This document shows positions 22,301 through 31,622 of a stretch of DNA of 64,000 nt, one piece after another. Where the stretch lies: NCBI GenBank assembly GCA_027579435.1, contig JANBPK010000717.1, positions 210,167 through 274,166 on the forward strand, given 5' to 3'. The position numbers and the translations under genes are program-made. The stretch comes from Candolleomyces eurysporus (taxonomy: Eukaryota > Basidiomycota > Agaricomycetes > Agaricales > Psathyrellaceae). Numbering within the stretch: the first letter of the stretch is position 1; every line of letters begins with the position of its first letter. The notes beneath the pieces are model-generated. The model was not told the DNA's origin. It made no database searches and saw nothing but the letters and a program-made list of their open reading frames with translations.

Positions 22301-22524
22301 TACAGGGAGCGAGATGAGGGGCGGTAGCGATCACGACGCGACAATTAAACAGACCTTATCGAACTGGACGCGTTCCTTGCGCCTGGATGCAATTGGACAC
22401 GTTAATTAAGATCCAAAACGCGCTCTACGACGCGACACGTACCCATCTAAATGACGGTGGTCGTGATCAGTGCTTGCCATCTCCAGTGATGAACGCGACG
22501 CGTACCTCTCTTGAAAACGTAGGA
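19336..22524 (-). CDS. RNR1: ribonucleoside-diphosphate reductase large subunit (R1)
   Basis: Large subunit of class Ia ribonucleotide reductase, which reduces ribonucleoside diphosphates to deoxy forms for DNA synthesis. A short first exon starts at 22524 (MSYVFKR), followed by ERVQFDKITARI, the start of the ATP cone. Later exons have NLASLALP after AVC (one redox cysteine) and SSNLCTEI, with the thiyl-radical cysteine between the catalytic Asn and Glu. [19 protein letters not shown] forms the substrate-binding loop; also present are [20 protein letters not shown] and [20 protein letters not shown]. The C-terminus has a Gln/Pro/Ser-rich linker of about 130 residues and ends [14 protein letters not shown], the swinging-arm cysteine pair, with the stop at 19336. 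N bases at 20143 and 22137 are intronic. Divergent from the F-box gene; MluI boxes upstream suggest G1/S control. Confidence 0.95.
22498..22503. promoter_or_regulatory. ACGCGT box in RNR1 intron 1
   Basis: Perfect MluI cell-cycle box inside the first intron, just after the seven-residue first exon. Another ACGCGT at 22368-22373 is within coding sequence (GAACGCGTC), so it may be chance. Confidence 0.4.
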
Positions 22525-22638
22525 CATCGTGGGTCTGTGTCGTGGACTGAGTAGTTGGTAAGAGGTCTCCTCAGCGACGAGGACTGAGGGTGAGGTGGTC
22601 AAAGATATGGGGGGATGAGGGCAAGATGAAGAGGTCAG

Positions 22639-22644
22639 ACGCGT
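22639..22644. promoter_or_regulatory. MluI cell-cycle box upstream of RNR1
   Basis: ACGCGT about 115 bp upstream of the RNR1 start codon. In yeasts this box binds MBF and drives G1/S expression of RNR genes. The position fits; binding is inferred. Confidence 0.55.
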
Positions 22645-22925
22645 GTCTGGCAGAAGTTTTATTGAGTTTCCTTCCATCAACCTTAGTAAGCTGTTTAATG
22701 TTTGGCGCTGTTTAGTTGAGCATGCGGGTCCGTGCAACATTCAATCGAGTCAGGCATAAATACTTCCCTGAAACGCGAAATTAACTTGCGGCATGACAAG
22801 AATCAAGGAAGCTCGCGTGTGGTAATGGCTGATTATTTTTGGATGCGGTAGAACCCGCCAAAAGTCGATTTGTGCTGCGAGACGCGGTTGGGTTAGGGTT
22901 GTGATGGGACTAATTTAACCCGTGG

Positions 22926-22931
22926 ACGCGT
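22926..22931. promoter_or_regulatory. second MluI cell-cycle box in the RNR1/F-box divergent promoter
   Basis: A second ACGCGT, 402 bp upstream of RNR1 and about 140 bp upstream of the F-box start. A CGCGAAA Swi4-type element lies between the two boxes near 22773. The box could act on either gene. Confidence 0.5.
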
Positions 22932-23072
22932 TTGTTTGCCCCCGCGCCCATCTGTCAGCCAAACGGCAACGAGGCATCATCATGAATTGTCATTCTGGAC
23001 ATGCGCCCACGGCCAGGACGGCGATCCCGAGATATAATCACGACGAGGAACCCTTTCGAGGCCACCTGTACA

Positions 23073-24533
23073 ATGCCTCGCCCAGATCTGCCAACGGACG
23101 TCCTCGATAGCATTCTCTGGTTGGCATCTCCACGCTCGGCTTGCTACACCCAACGTGGTCGGCGAGCCCTCATCTCGTTCTGTCTGACCTGTCGAGCCTG
23201 GAAGGACACAGTCTATGGCAACCCACGCTTCTGGTCTTCCCTATCCATCGCAGTCCACGATATCATCGATCTCAACGAGAGGATTCCATTTATGGAGTTA
23301 TGGTATTCCAAGGCGGGCAAACTGAAACTATCCTTGAATTTAAAGGAGTTTAAAGAACGGGAATACGTGCCAGATGCACGGCGCAACACCCCCAAAAACC
23401 ATGCGAGGTTTGAACCTGCCTACAAGTTTATCCTCAAGTATAGCGCTCGATGGGAGAGAATCCACTTTGATAAAGTGCGGTTTTCTTGGGTTAACGGCCT
23501 CGTAAACTCGCTTCCCAACCAGGACAAATTCATCTTCAAAAGCCTTCTCCATTTCGGTGCCAAATCTACCGGCCGATACATCGAGAGTGTACTCCCTCTC
23601 CACGAGATGCCCAAACTCAAGTCACTTGCCGTGCAAGGAATGGGCGAATTTGTGCAGTTCCGGGCGCGGTTCTCTGGCGTATGGGACAAGCTGCGCCAGA
23701 TCGAGCTGGGAATTTTCGCGAGCATCACTGTCCACCTCCGCATCCTTGAGGAGTGTTGCAACCTCGAAGAGTTCACTCTTCGAGGTGACACCACCTTTTG
23801 GTACATGGATAGAGGGGAGTTTGACGAGGACGTCATGTTAATGGAAGCCGCACGGCACGACATCGTCCTCCGGAAGGTCCACACCGCATCGCTCGTTGGG
23901 TTCGTCTACACCAACCCAATCTTAAACGCCCTCACTCTTCCCTCACTCTCAACATTCACCGTCATGAAGCCGTCTGCGTGCACAGGGACATCAGACCTCG
24001 CCGAGCAAGATACCGACCTCGCTGTTTCGCATTTGGTGAAGCGTTCCCAGTGCAATCTCCAAAAACTGGAGCTGTGCTGCATCGCAATCGACAACGAGCG
24101 AGCAATCAAGTTGCTCAAGGGTCTACCTTCTCTCTCCAAGCTCTATCTCGAAGCAGCCGACATCGACTGCACCTTTTTATCGTGTCTAAAAGACGAGCTC
24201 CACCTTCTCGAGACGCTTCAACTCAAGGTCATCAACTCTGACCCCAAGGCACACGCGTATTCAAAGTTCGTCAAGGACCCTCGTCGATGGTGGGTAGATT
24301 CGGGTGATACGTTAGTGCGGATAGGGCGAAGTCGGAATTCGTCTGCGAGACGTCTAACGCGCTTGGAAAATACGTTCTTGGAGACCAGTCCGAAGAATGA
24401 TGGAGATATCCTGGAGCCGGTTTATACGCGAGTGTATTTACGCGGATTTGATAGGTTGGATTTTGCGGAGACGTACGAAGATAGCATGGCTGAAGACACA
24501 CTCGATGATGTTATGTCGATGTCAATGGAGTAG
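23073..24533 (+). CDS. F-box domain protein
   Basis: Single-exon gene of about 486 codons, typical of the large Agaricomycete F-box families. I choose the ATG at 23073, because the F-box (MPRPDLPTDVLDSILWLAS, then LISFCLTCRAWKD) begins there; an in-frame ATG 72 bp upstream would add a basic lead without features. After the F-box come irregular leucine-rich repeats (for example ILEECCNLEEFTLRG, LPSLSKLYLEAADIDC, ELHLLETLQLKVI). The C-terminus is acidic. F-box proteins link substrates to SCF ubiquitin ligases through Skp1; the leucine-rich part would choose the substrate, which is unknown. It shares the divergent promoter with RNR1 and converges on a decayed FunK1 tail gene. Confidence 0.88.
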   Translation: MPRPDLPTDVLDSILWLASPRSACYTQRGRRALISFCLTCRAWKDTVYGNPRFWSSLSIAVHDIIDLNERIPFMELWYSKAGKLKLSLNLKEFKEREYVPDARRNTPKNHARFEPAYKFILKYSARWERIHFDKVRFSWVNGLVNSLPNQDKFIFKSLLHFGAKSTGRYIESVLPLHEMPKLKSLAVQGMGEFVQFRARFSGVWDKLRQIELGIFASITVHLRILEECCNLEEFTLRGDTTFWYMDRGEFDEDVMLMEAARHDIVLRKVHTASLVGFVYTNPILNALTLPSLSTFTVMKPSACTGTSDLAEQDTDLAVSHLVKRSQCNLQKLELCCIAIDNERAIKLLKGLPSLSKLYLEAADIDCTFLSCLKDELHLLETLQLKVINSDPKAHAYSKFVKDPRRWWVDSGDTLVRIGRSRNSSARRLTRLENTFLETSPKNDGDILEPVYTRVYLRGFDRLDFAETYEDSMAEDTLDDVMSMSME

Positions 24534-24713
24534 GTACGGGCCAGGACCAATATTGTGATAGCTATAGGAGTGTAGATACCGAGATATTGATAACAAAACT
24601 GTGGGTACGAACTGTGTTTGCTATCGGTAAAGATGACGGTCAAGAAATGCACATAGGAAAGCGGAGACGATAGAGAGTGAATTGAAAATTACAGAAAGAG
24701 AGCAGCTCAACCC

Positions 24714-25757
24714 CTACATAATCCGCCTCTTGGACTTATATTTATCACTATACGCTTTCATAATCTCCTCTGCCTTCACTATCCATTGCTTCCAATCCTG
24801 TTCCATACCAGAGGGCTGCCTGGGGTAAGGCAGAAAATGGTGAATCAACTCCATGTTCGCTTGCTCAATGTACGTCTTAGATGGCTTCAAGTTCCGAAAC
24901 TTAGTCTGAATGAATCTCCACTCTTCGCACATCTCCGCCAACGGACTCCAAAGATACTCCGAGCCGCGTCGGTAATGCTGAGGGAGCACGTCAGGATCGG
25001 CCCGATGAATCCAAATGCCCTTTTTTTATGCCCACTTGGTTGAACGGGCCCCCGCGCCAGGGGACCTGGCCTCCGGTGACATACCACCCGAGACACCAAG
25101 TAACGGACTCCACATCGGCAGAGAAACAGTGCTGGATTGGAGCCTCAGATTCGAGCGACATGGAGGTCATGAACGGTATCGTTCCTGGCCTCTCGATTCC
25201 TTGGCCAATAGTGGCACAAGGCTCAACCTGGTAGGGAGCAAATGACGTTTCGGTCTGAAAGAACCCCCCAGCTGAACAGCCGTCGTTCAAATATTTGGGC
25301 TTCTTGCTAAGTCTTGTGGCGTCCGTGTTTGAGTCCGATACGTTGTCGCCCACCTTTCGCTCGAGATCGCCAGAGATGCTGCGTCAGCACGACCATTCGC
25401 CAGTTCAAGGATGTTCGAGGTCGGGAGTCTGTGATACAGCCGTTCTACTGGAATGTGGGTGTTGTGGATCCCACTTATGGCCAGAAATTCCGTCCAGTGA
25501 GTTATATCTCCCCAAAGGAAGCTGTGAGTGTCGGTAAGTTCTCGACTTGACCGTGTCACAAACTCAGAGTTCCCTCGAAGGCGCTGCTGCAAGACAAAAG
25601 TACCACCAGGTATATTAATGAATGAAACGGCAGGAGCGCTGTCGGAGTCATTCTTCAAGTACTCCAGTCCGGGTGGCATCGAGCTGTTTCTGCGAGATCG
25701 CGATTGGGGAAATCGGCTTTGGCTTCTGGTCAGAGCCTGTTCTGTGTTGCACGCCAT
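24714..25757 (-). pseudogene. FunK1 tail-only gene, probably decayed
   Basis: Minus-strand relative of the tail-only genes at 12.9 and 49.6 kb. From the ATG at 25757 the lead contains MPPGLEYL, SAPAV, INIPGGTF and FLWGDITHWTEFLAI, matching the 49.6-kb gene (MPPLGLELL, DAPAI, HMPRGIF, and FSWGDLTRWSEL after frame correction). Then follow SGDLERKVGDN, a basic TRLSKKPK, RPGTIPFM, DVESVTWCLGWYVTGG and RRGSEYLWSPL, and the end YIEQANMELIHHFLPYPRQP, with TAG at 24714. The frame must change at least twice: near 25340-25390 and at a run of seven T (25021-25027). The second could be a run-length error; the first is not next to an N and an intron is not obvious. It lacks all catalytic kinase motifs. 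Confidence 0.6.
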
Positions 25758-27471
25758 CGTGTTAGGAGAAATGGGAGCAATGGAAGGGTGGGCGGTAGTG
25801 GATGGTGGTGCATACGAAAGAATGGGGGCTCGATACTGATGCCTGTAGCTGAAAAATAAAAAAAGAAAACGAAAATAAAAGAAAATCCCAAAAAGGAAAG
25901 GGGAAGGAGGAGGGGGGAGGAGGGAGGCTGAAGGGACTTCATTTATTCTCTCACTGGCTGGTCCCTGGCGGTGAGCGACTGTGCGCCGGGACTGCTTCCC
26001 ATTTGGTACATTTTCAAGGGGTTCTTGCGAATTTAACCAAACGGGGCGGCATCCTGATGATGATTTGATGGTCAGCAGTAAGATACTGACGAAAAACCCC
26101 TCAGTAATAACCCAATATGGCGCGTGCTACCTTGATACTCGCTTACGACCAGGATACCTTTCTTTTCCGGGCGCGCTGTCGCGCGCCTGTCGATTTCATC
26201 ATGCGGATGCAGGAGCTCGGTTTGTCGTTGAGCGCGACGCATCGAAATCAACTTATCGTAGATTCAAACTTTGTATTTCGGCATCTGGCAACTTTATAAA
26301 CTCTACAGATTATAAATCCATATCACATCGAAGGCAAGGGAGACGGTATTACAAATACAAACCGAGAATCAGAGAGGTATGAATGAGGCCCGTTCTGGAT
26401 TTGGGGGGTGGCAATATATATCTAAAGTATTGTGTAGATTCGTTAAAGTAGGGTGTAGTGCACAGCCAGGCGAATCGTATGACAAGTTAGCCCCCGAAGA
26501 AGGAGCGATGCGCACAACATTTCATTGTTTGCGCTTGTGTACGTGCCCTGCTCCCAAGCGCCCGCGCGGCTGAGTCTAATCTCCTTGCTCCTTGCTCTCG
26601 TTCCCCCTCCAGAATGACAGCATGTACTCACCCACATAGTGTGATCTCATGTTTTCCTTCTCATAAAATCTCTCAATTTGTCTATCTACTCGGCCTGATG
26701 AACTCCTGAGACAACTGACAAACTTGCCCTTCTGATGTTCCTTCCCTCTCATTAAGTGATGCTAACTTGTTGTCTTTTTGCCTACCCATATCTAGTGTTC
26801 AGCTCTTTGTATTGTCGACCTAACTACAGAAGGCAATTGAACATTTCGTTGGCAACCTATCCTCCGACGCGTCGCCGTTTAGCCCTTGTGCGTGTGGCGA
26901 TCAGGTGACCCATCACCAAATATGTCAATTTCTGACATAATACTTGAGTTTCAGTATCAGTGTCAGTATCTGCTACTGGCATGAGTATCGAGCCAGAATG
27001 GGGATAGTCTGTTTAAATGGATGGGCCATCTTCGATCGCCGCGCCGCCCCTCAAGTCGCTTATTTCCCATTCAGGACTACAATGATGGCCGCCATCATGG
27101 GGAGTTCAGTGCAGAGTCTGCTGGTTGATTAATATTCTTGTGCTTTGGCAAGGACGATGTACGAGGTAGTGGTATCACACCTGATAACTCAAGCGTGAAT
27201 GATGACACAAAGTGACAGTACCCATTATGGAATCTGAGCGGCAGGAATGCGTGCCTGGCTGTGTTGGGTATTGAGCGTTGACATGTAATACAAAAACCAC
27301 ATAACTCTTGTAGCCATTCTTATTTACCCAACTAGGGCAGGTTGCTACAAACAATGTGACCTGGCTTGATTTCAATATATTTGCATCGTGTTCACTGTGT
27401 GTCTGTCGTCTGTCATCGACCCAAACGGCTCAAAGACGGGCGCTCTACCACTCTTNCCCCCCCTCTCCTCA
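25758..27471. other. 1.7-kb gene-poor region
   Basis: Apart from a purine tract near 25848-25940 I see nothing I can support. Short frames exist on both strands but show no motif or spliced partner. The rightmost 70 bp belong to the leader of the trefoil/membrane copy 3. Confidence 0.5.
25848..25940. repeat. purine-rich low-complexity tract
   Basis: About 90 bp almost entirely of A and G on the plus strand, moving from AAAAG-type to GGAGG-type runs. It sits directly upstream of the minus-strand tail-only gene start. Confidence 0.8.
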
Positions 27472-28323
27472 ATGACAGCTCTAGCGAACGGCACATATTT
27501 CATCTCTTCTTCTGTAGGCGGCGGTGATCGCTTCTATCTTGGCTTTGGCAGCGGCACAGCGGGAGAAAGGCTTGTCATCAACTCCGTTACTGGCTCAGAC
27601 TCCCACCAGGTAGTATAAATTCATTGAAAAAGAGATAGACATCTTAATCTTCTTTTTAAAAAGTGGGATGTAGAATCCTCGAGCATTGAGAACACATACA
27701 CACTCAGAAATCGACGTTATGGGACCTACGCCACCGTGGACCCCCCACCAGGATCTCTATCCAGAGTTATCGCAGGACCAGATCCCAGAAGCTGGTATGC
27801 TACCTTAGCGGACTCTGGATATACGTAAGTGTTCCCTAAATACTTTCCTCGACGAGGAGATATTCCTGACCGACGTCTTAGCATTGGAGTCGATCAGAGC
27901 GGGACTTTAGTTTGGACGCTCTCTCAGTATAACGAAGAAGATAACACACCGGTATGGACTGAACCCGCTTTATATATTGCTGAATATCCACTGGAATCCT
28001 CTCAGATTGTTCTTTACGTCCTCGAAAGATTCCCGAGCAATTTCTGGGAGTTCAAACCCGTCCAAGCAACGCCGACCTCGACTTCAACATCCGGACTCCC
28101 ATCAGCCTCGCCACCCTGCCCAACGTGTAGTTGCCCAGCCAAGGAGGGTATGGATCTGGGGGACAAGATTGGTCTGGGTGTTGGCTTGGGCGTCGGTATC
28201 CCTACGCTCCTCGTGGCAATCGTCGCGCTTTTCAAAGATAGTCCACTTGCGAAGATCGTCAAAGGCTATATTGGAAAGCCCACTTCTCATGGCGAAGAGG
28301 GAATCAGACTGATGACAAAATAG
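27472..28323 (+). CDS. single-pass membrane protein with beta-trefoil-like outer domain (copy 3)
   Basis: Third intact member of the family at 14.2-16.4 kb, here on the plus strand. The ATG at 27472 gives MTALANGTYFISSSVGGGDR, FYLGFGSGTAGERLVINS and SDSHQ, ending at a GT donor near 27609. Exon 2 starts WDVESSSIENTYTLRNRRY after an AAG acceptor and includes SLSRVIAGPDPRSWY. Exon 3 gives IGVDQSGTLVWTLSQYNEED. The last exon has YVLERFPSNFWEFKPVQA, a Pro/Ser/Thr stalk with CPTCSC, AKEGMDLGDKIGLGVGLGVG, then the rest of the membrane helix and a tail ending GIRLMTK with stop at 28323. An N at 27456 just upstream abuts a C run. The stalk is much shorter than in copy 2. Role unknown; the shape suggests a surface-anchored carbohydrate or protein binder. 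Confidence 0.72.
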
Positions 28324-29117
28324 TATATGAACTCTTTCGAATGAAAGTGCCTAGCATTTAATAATAACGCCTCCGTAGATGTGGATGAGCGCCCGAGAAT
28401 CAAGGAAATTGCTCGAAAATATCAAGAAATACAATAACATCTCATAAGCTGTCACCACTGAGCAAAGCCAAATAATGGACTAGCACTGCGCCCAATATAA
28501 GCTCTGTCTTTCGCTCTCAGCGACACTCACATCATATCTGGGTAATTAATTTCTTTAATTTTGGCATACCACTAGTGGTGGAAAACTAGAGATGGGGAAT
28601 TGTATGCAGCAGCCATGTCCAAGTCCATCCGGAGCCTCGAGCTCTGGGTCAGGGCAGGGTTTGTCGTGCTCCAAGTGTACGAGCAATTGACCATGGATGG
28701 CTCCCCGGGCCAATTCTCCTCACAGCGCAGGGTTTGTACCATCTGTGACTGGAGCACTTGTCATGATCACAAAGGTAGCAACTGTAAGGCTTCAGGCTCG
28801 CTGGGGTGCAGTCCGGAGCTTGATAGTATCGATGTGTATTCATCCGAGATGAGCTTCCACGAAGAGGTAACGATGAAAACAGATGAGCAGCGAAAGGAAA
28901 ACGAATATGCTACATGAAAAGGTCCTGGTGTGGTACAATTACATCGCGGAGGACAAGCTACATCGCATTCTCCCCTCGAAAAAAGAGATATGGAGTAATA
29001 TCCTACAAAAGTGTTACTTGGAAGGCTCAGATCCAACATAAGGTGCATAATGTTCACAGCAAGAAAAGATAAGTGGAGAACATGTATCACTGCAGTCGAA
29101 AGAAGTGACATGAAAAA
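28324..29117. other. intergenic region with a duplicated 3' flank
   Basis: The part at about 28368-28480 (GATGTGGATGAGCGCCCGAG onward) recurs at 31450-31535 with few changes, marking the 3' flank of the trefoil/membrane family. Frames near 28570-28920 show no recognisable motif. Confidence 0.5.
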
Positions 29118-31011
29118 TCACTCTTGAGGTAGTCGCGTGTAAGAAATGTCTCGAGAAGGTTTCCGGGCAAGATCTGGTTGCCGCTCTTGTTGCGGAAACA
29201 CCAGACTGCCTTGAGCTCCTGATGTGAGTGCGGTGGGTGTCCAAGTGACATCGCTTTGGGCCTGGGGGTTTGCGATTTGATCACTTCCAGAAGGAAGGGG
29301 TGGAAGTGGACGTGAACGTAGGCTTGGTGTTGACACGCCTCCTTCACGATATCTCGGTGGCAAATCAACGATCCTTGTCCCATCCTCATGGTACATTGTG
29401 AAAGGGGGCGCGTTGCTGTCATGATGGACGAGAAATATTCTTTCTGTTCTTGGGGTACTGTTGCTTTCAATTGTGTTTCTACGATTCGGGCTAAAGGTGG
29501 TATTTGAAGCTGGCGGAGGGGAGCCTGCATTGGAATCATCTCCTATGGTGAGGGGTTCAGTATCGTACTCGCTCAGGGAGAAGCGACGCGAACGATAACG
29601 GTTGATACGGGCCCCAAGGTCTACTATCTCTGATTGCAAGTGCTCGATCCTTTTTCTGGTGAAGACAAACATGGTTGCAAGTCCGATGAATAGGCCCAAG
29701 AACAGTCCTCCGAACCCAGACCCAATCGCAGGAGATACAGAAACGGATCTGTACAAATACTCAGCAAAGGAGATCGAAAGAGAAAATGATATGTTGCTGA
29801 CTTTGCAGTGGCATTTCCAGCTAAACAGGCCTTGTCACCAGGTCCCCCGCTATGCAACAACCCATGAGACCACATATTCCCCGCTGAGTCCGACACGCCG
29901 ATGAAAAATGGTGCTGCCCACGACAGATTCACAGTCCAGTTGAAGTTTGGACCAGGCCCCGTGATGTTAAACGGTGGACGCAGGGATGGCGCGATCTATG
30001 AAATATTTGAGCTTAGATCAGAGAGGAGCACAACCCTTACAGCATTACCGTAAAGATATAAGGTGGAGTCCCATTCTTTATGCGGACTTCAATATCGGTG
30101 CACTAGGTAGAGGAATGAGCTTTATAAAAGAAACAGGGCTCGAAATATTTTGACCGTGAGAAGGCCCGCACCTCGTCAATCCAGCCATATCTCGAAATCG
30201 GTCCGTTGAAGACAATGCCTTCGACATCAAGCTGAGGAGGAAGCGTTACATTCGCACAATTTGCGACCGTACTCGAGGGAATCATAGTGTAGGCGTCTTG
30301 ACACCCTCCAGTGTTCCCTTTGCTGTCGAACTGAAAGATAATGAGGATCAGAAACGATGGAAGGTGATGGGAAGGAAGTGTCCTACCATACAGATTTGAT
30401 ACTAGTCGAACGAAGAACATCAGATATGTGTCAGAAGTTGAAAAAGATGTGAATACCAGGGTGCCCGGGGGAAATGGGACCGTCCAGTCCTTTAAGGAAA
30501 CCACAGTCAGTCCAGCAGGGACGCAAACGGGAAAGAGCGGTACTGACATAGGAGGGTCCCGTCCCTGCGGGAATGACGATGGGTACAAGGAACCGTCTGC
30601 AAGGTATCAACAATGGAAAACGAGCCCGAATGCGCCGGACTGACGAGGTGTAAACTTGGAGATAATACGGAGGGGTAGGGCTTGGACTTTCGTTCGAGAT
30701 CTTATCAGCGCTTCAGGAATAGAGAGGCCAAACGGACAAGGTGCTCACCCCGTTGCGGCGCTCCGCGACCATTCGATGTGGATAGTCTCGCATTGCGCTT
30801 GAGAAAATCAGTGCTAGTGTGGGTCGAGAGGCGAGAGGAGACAAATACCAGTCACTGGGACGGGAAAAGAGACTTGCGGGAAGGTTTGCTCCGGGACTTT
30901 CCACTCGAAGAACCAGGACAGGGCGGGATTTGGGACGACGCCTGGCAGGGTGCTGGCCAGGGCGAAAAGACAGGCCAAGGCTGAGCGCCTTCGACAGAGA
31001 GCTGGGAACAT
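29118..31011 (-). CDS. single-pass surface protein with signal peptide
   Basis: Multi-exon minus-strand gene. I take the ATG at 31011 (a GTG just upstream is not a eukaryotic start). It gives a signal peptide, MFPALCRRRSALACLFALAS, followed by a short exon. Later exons encode CETIHIEW, TPPYYLQVYTSS and a segment ending GGCQDAYTMIPSS. A second module has CTDIEVRIKNGTPPYIF, NLSWAAPFFIGVSDSAGNMW and HSGGPGDKACLAGNA. The last exon has a membrane helix (FGGLFLGLFIGLATMFVFT), a KRIEHLQSEI coiled segment, and a long Pro/Ser-rich cytoplasmic tail ending YTRLPQE at 29118. The repeated 'C..I.I.W..GTPPY' pattern is common in fungal surface proteins of unknown role. Exon borders in the 5' half are approximate. 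Not related by sequence to the trefoil family next to it. Confidence 0.68.
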
Positions 31012-31254
31012 CGACACTCTGAGTGCGGGGGGCGCCAGACGTGGGGACTGTATTTGGACTGCATTTCTGTTATAAGACTGTTGGTCAATAAGGTCAGCTA
31101 CGGGGACTATTAATTCGGGAGCCTGTCGTCAGTGTCACGGGACTGCCATTTATCTCCCAGCACTCCCGCACATCACAAAAATAGCTTCCCTGGAACATTG
31201 TTTCTGTGCTCCCTCTCTTTCCACCCTCTATACAACGTGAGTTGCAGTTCCGGG

Positions 31255-31360
31255 AACAGGGTTGATCTGTATGTTGGCCTGGGGGTGGGTTCCGCAATAC
31301 TCCTCGTCGCTATGAGTCGTACTAGCGCTTTTCAAGGATAGCCTAGCTGCACATCTCACC
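31255..31360 (+). pseudogene. relic of trefoil/membrane family C-terminus (copy 4)
   Basis: In this plus-strand stretch the membrane helix of copies 1-3 can still be read (LYVGLGVGSAILLVAM, then frame break, then ALFKD). It corresponds to the helix and the SPLAK segment. The N-terminal trefoil exons are not found upstream, and the frame is broken. The flank after it (31450-31535) matches the 3' flank of copy 3. Confidence 0.7.
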
Positions 31361-31439
31361 GCAAGGAAACATTTTCAAATTAATCGGAAGATATTATCTG
31401 AGGGGTCTCGAATGAACATGCTTGCCTTGCAACTTACAA

Positions 31440-31535
31440 ACATTCTCCATCGATGTGGATTAGCGCCCGAGAATCAGGGAAATATCAGAAATATTTCGGA
31501 AGCTGTTGCCAAGCAAAGCCAAATCACGGACCTTC
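31440..31535. repeat. duplicated 3' flank of trefoil/membrane genes
   Basis: Matches 28368-28480 at most positions (shared pieces GATGTGGAT, AGCGCCCGAGAATCA, AAGCTGT and GAGCAAAGCCAAAT with small differences). It supports duplication of the whole gene plus flank, followed by loss of most of copy 4. Confidence 0.75.
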
Positions 31536-31622
31536 CACTTTGGGTTTCTCTCCACTAGACTGTTACACTCAACAGAAATCGTCTTCCTCCCACCCCACCG
31601 CTCTAAGTTCGCCCAAAAAATT

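Larger units (their letters stand above)
31012..31622. other. gap with trefoil/membrane relic
   Basis: Promoter of the leftward surface-protein gene, a relic of the trefoil/membrane family (31255-31360) with its 3' flank, and the short promoter of Sen54. Nothing else is recognised. Confidence 0.5.

Noticed and set aside
26107..26300. 60-codon plus frame with LILAYDQDTFLF
   Set aside because: No family match, no partner exons and no conserved flank; length is within chance.
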